Source: a virus. Taken from it: DNA of 40,397 bases. The stretch spans positions 1-40,397 of the IMG/VR virus record IMGVR_UViG_3300021139_001858; one strand, written 5' to 3'. Below are positions 38,471 to 40,397 of this stretch, in pieces; position 1 is the stretch's first letter, and each line of letters opens with the position of its first letter. Both the position numbers and the translations under genes were made by a program. The notes beneath the pieces are model-generated. The model saw only the letters and a program-made list of their open reading frames with translations, had not been told where the DNA came from and made no database searches.

Positions 38471-39613
38471 TTAGTATGTGTAAGTTCCTGAGCCACCGAA
38501 GGTACCAGCACCGTTTGTAACGGAACCAAAAGCACCTGTAGCAACTGAACCTGCAACCTTAACGTTCTTCACAATAACGTGAGCGTCATAGTTTTCCATT
38601 TGTGCGCCAACACGGATGAAGAGTGTATATTCAATTGTATCCTTCTTTGGTTGGAACAAACGATAAACAGTTACATCGCGCTTGATACCAATGATGAAGT
38701 TCTGAGGGAAAGTCAAGTGGATGTCACCGTGCAAACCAGTTGCACCGTTGTAATCTCCTGCCTTTGTCTCGTCCATCAATGGAACGTTGATTACTGGGAT
38801 ACCGAAAGCGAAAGGAGTTGTAGTTCCTGGACCGCCATCGTTAGCAGTAACATCACCACGGATAACGCCAGAAGCGATATCAAATGGGTTGACCGAACCA
38901 GCGTTAGCTGTTAGGTTGTATAGGTAATCTTGAACTAGGTTTGATCCTGAGAAGAAACGAAGTTGATTACGGCGTTGCTTGTACTTACGAGGAAGTGTCT
39001 TGATAGCAAGGTTGAATACAGCCTTGTCAAGTCCTACACCTTGTGCGTCAACAACGTGAGCGTTAGCAAGTGCCAATGCACGGAATCCTGCGAATGCAGA
39101 AAGCAAACCAGAGCCAGTACCGAGACCATTGATTAGTACATCCTCAATGTCGTTACCAGCTTGTGTTGCCATAAGACGTGCGATGTGGTCTTCTAGATCT
39201 GGACCCTCAATATTGTCTTCAAGAGACTCTGAAGAAAGTTCCCAGTCTAGGCGAAGCTTGCGAGTTGTCAAAGAAATCTTTGAGAATGTAGCAGCAGCGT
39301 TAGAGAAGTTTCCAACGTTTGCGCCTGAAGTATCATATCCTGTGTAATCACGAGGATTTTCTTCTGAAGCGACTGTCATAATTCTCTGACCGACTGATAC
39401 ACGGTCAATTTCTGTTGTGTTTGAGCGCATACGAATAGTTCTTGCAGCCTTAGCAAGAATTGTAGCGTCCCACATGTAATCTAGGAAGCGATTAGCCTGA
39501 TCTGGATAGAGGAGACCGTCACCGCTGAGGGTTGATGTATCTGTTGATGCATTAACGCCAGCTGAACCAAGATTTGTTGTATCAATTACTTTTTGTAGAA
39601 GTTCATTACTCAT
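38471..39613 (-). CDS. Major capsid protein (HK97 fold)
   Basis: This 380-residue protein matches the HK97-fold layout: an N-terminal arm (residues 1-45), an E-loop-like stretch near 65-95, a long spine-type helix with LEDHIARLMATQAGNDIEDVLINGLG near residue 140, and P- and A-domain beta segments (FIIGIKRDVTVYRL, YTLFIRVGAQMENYDAHVIVKNVKVAG). There is no cleavable delta domain, so scaffolding is likely separate, which fits the neighbour upstream. A strong leader (AAGGTGGTGA) precedes the ATG, and a strong terminator follows. Confidence 0.9.
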   Translation of the reverse strand: MSNELLQKVIDTTNLGSAGVNASTDTSTLSGDGLLYPDQANRFLDYMWDATILAKAARTIRMRSNTTEIDRVSVGQRIMTVASEENPRDYTGYDTSGANVGNFSNAAATFSKISLTTRKLRLDWELSSESLEDNIEGPDLEDHIARLMATQAGNDIEDVLINGLGTGSGLLSAFAGFRALALANAHVVDAQGVGLDKAVFNLAIKTLPRKYKQRRNQLRFFSGSNLVQDYLYNLTANAGSVNPFDIASGVIRGDVTANDGGPGTTTPFAFGIPVINVPLMDETKAGDYNGATGLHGDIHLTFPQNFIIGIKRDVTVYRLFQPKKDTIEYTLFIRVGAQMENYDAHVIVKNVKVAGSVATGAFGSVTNGAGTFGGSGTYTY

Positions 39614-39615
39614 TG

Positions 39616-39634
39616 TTTTATTTCACCACCTTAT
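39616..39634 (-). promoter_or_regulatory. Strong ribosome-binding leader of major capsid gene
   Basis: The minus strand reads ATAAGGTGGTGAAATAAAA just before the capsid ATG, differing in one base from the tail tube gene leader at 35250-35268. Confidence 0.75.
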
Positions 39635-39640
39635 TTTATC

Positions 39641-40171
39641 TTATTTAGTTAAGCTATTAACACCGAGGAAGTGTCCTTGCCATATACTTGTTTTTTGTAT
39701 CTTACTTACACCAGCTGATCCGTCAAGATCGCTGGACTTCTTAACTGCCGTTGCAGATTCAAAATTCTTGAGTTGATGATCAACATACTCAATCTTTCCG
39801 AACATATCTGTAACTGACTTACTCAAGGTTTCGTACTTTTCTACTAGATCAGCATTTGCTTTTTGAATATCCTCATAATTCTTAGACAAACGCGCCATCT
39901 CTGCTCTTGTTTCATTGACAATGTTGTACATGTCTTGAACTGTTGCAGCTTGTGTAGCATAGTTCTTTTCAATAGACTCACCAAAGAAGGTCTTAAGGTC
40001 TGTGACCATCTTTTCAAAATCAAGGGTATCCTCTACTTCTGAAATAGATACGGCTTTCTCAATTGTTTCACCAGCATCAACTGCTGCTACTTCTTCAATT
40101 ACCGCAACTTCTTCGGCTGGAGTTTCAACAGTTGTAGCTTCTGCTACCTCTGCAGTTGTATCTTCTGCCAT
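39641..40171 (-). CDS. Nested scaffold protein from an internal start
   Basis: Within the larger frame an ATG at 40171 is preceded, six bases away, by AAGGAGGT at 40178-40185, one of the best ribosome-binding sites in the window. Starting here gives 176 residues: an acidic head (AEDTTAEVAEATTVETPAEE), then helices and a coiled coil, just what a free scaffold needs. This is the arrangement of lambda gpC/Nu3. It predicts both a full-length fusion and a separate scaffold made in excess. Confidence 0.65.
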   Translation of the reverse strand: MAEDTTAEVAEATTVETPAEEVAVIEEVAAVDAGETIEKAVSISEVEDTLDFEKMVTDLKTFFGESIEKNYATQAATVQDMYNIVNETRAEMARLSKNYEDIQKANADLVEKYETLSKSVTDMFGKIEYVDHQLKNFESATAVKKSSDLDGSAGVSKIQKTSIWQGHFLGVNSLTK

Positions 40172-40397
40172 TTTGTTACCTCCTTCGTTGAGCGAAATAT
40201 CATCACTCTTTTTAAGCCCGTCATTAAACGTGACTTTCTTTTTTTCATTTTGATCAGGATAAAGATTAATTGAAGCATTGCTATCAATTACATTACCTGC
40301 CAAACCTGGAGCTGCTGTCTCCGTTGCTTCGTGTGCTGATGTTGGTGCATCATCTTTCTTAAAATAAGAATCAATTACTTTTTCAATTGCTTCAAAT
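39641..40397 (-). CDS. Head maturation protease/scaffold reading frame, 5' end outside window
   Basis: The frame ending at 39641 is open to the window edge; 251 residues are visible and the N-terminus is missing. The first 75 (EAIEKVIDSYFKKDD..., DDISLNEGG) precede an acidic, coiled-coil scaffold-like part with EDTTAEVAEATTVETPAEEVA, a helical core (DFEKMVTDLKTFFGESIEKNY) and a long coiled coil near MARLSKNYEDIQKANADLVEKYETLS. The position just before the capsid gene suits a prohead protease fused to a scaffold, such as XkdF-type proteins, but the protease domain lies outside the window. A portal C-terminus is less likely. Confidence 0.7.
   Translation of the reverse strand, partial: FEAIEKVIDSYFKKDDAPTSAHEATETAAPGLAGNVIDSNASINLYPDQNEKKKVTFNDGLKKSDDISLNEGGNKMAEDTTAEVAEATTVETPAEEVAVIEEVAAVDAGETIEKAVSISEVEDTLDFEKMVTDLKTFFGESIEKNYATQAATVQDMYNIVNETRAEMARLSKNYEDIQKANADLVEKYETLSKSVTDMFGKIEYVDHQLKNFESATAVKKSSDLDGSAGVSKIQKTSIWQGHFLGVNSLTK

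Overview
The window is a contiguous block of a tailed double-stranded DNA phage genome (or a prophage copy of one). Every gene I can support lies on the minus strand, so transcription runs from high to low coordinates. The DNA is AT-rich by eye and tightly packed: most junctions are TAATG or ATGA overlaps, TAA-N-ATG, or gaps of a few bases. No stretch over 300 bases lacks a gene. I see no integrase, rRNA, tRNA, CRISPR array or insertion sequence. A tape measure gene, a tail tube gene and a frameshifted tail chaperone gene, with no sheath gene, indicate a siphovirus. An actinobacterial host is an inference, resting mainly on the style of the tail chaperone extension; I cannot name the host.

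Layout in transcription order: (1) 40397-37000, head: the end of a maturation protease/scaffold reading frame with an internal scaffold start, the HK97-fold major capsid protein, a small SAP-like protein and the head-tail connector. (2) 37018-34499, neck and tube: stopper, tail completion protein, tail terminator, major tail protein. (3) 34383-16750, tail: assembly chaperone with a -1 slippery heptamer CCCAAAC, 1619-residue tape measure, Dit-like protein, large hub, H-type-lectin-like protein and two giant beta-rich fibre proteins. (4) 16750-14077, small coiled-coil proteins, an unknown protein, an HNH nuclease, a calcineurin-like phosphoesterase, an Ala-rich possible membrane protein and a zinc ribbon protein. 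(5) 14131-1458, DNA metabolism: a MerR-like/AT-hook protein, DnaB-type helicase, an AhpD-like protein, DnaG-type primase, gp32-like SSB, a 1091-residue DnaE polymerase, RecA, a PD-(D/E)XK nuclease, a Cas4-like Fe-S nuclease, a RuvC-like resolvase and small zinc or HTH proteins. (6) 1458-1, a GT2 glycosyltransferase and an SDR epimerase cut by the window edge.

The DNA-metabolism genes together make a largely self-sufficient replisome and recombination set. The few longer gaps carry regulation: rho-independent terminators follow the capsid and tail tube genes, and an extended -10 promoter motif (TGnTATAAT) recurs in five gaps, with two related promoters elsewhere. The capsid and tail tube genes share a nearly identical 19-base ribosome-binding leader.

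Most notable items: the frameshift chaperone, the nested protease/scaffold start, the recurrent promoter set, the AhpD-like enzyme inside the replication operon, two micro-ORFs that fit exactly between genes, and the modular fibre proteins. I found no clearly unprecedented system; function calls rest on motifs read by eye.
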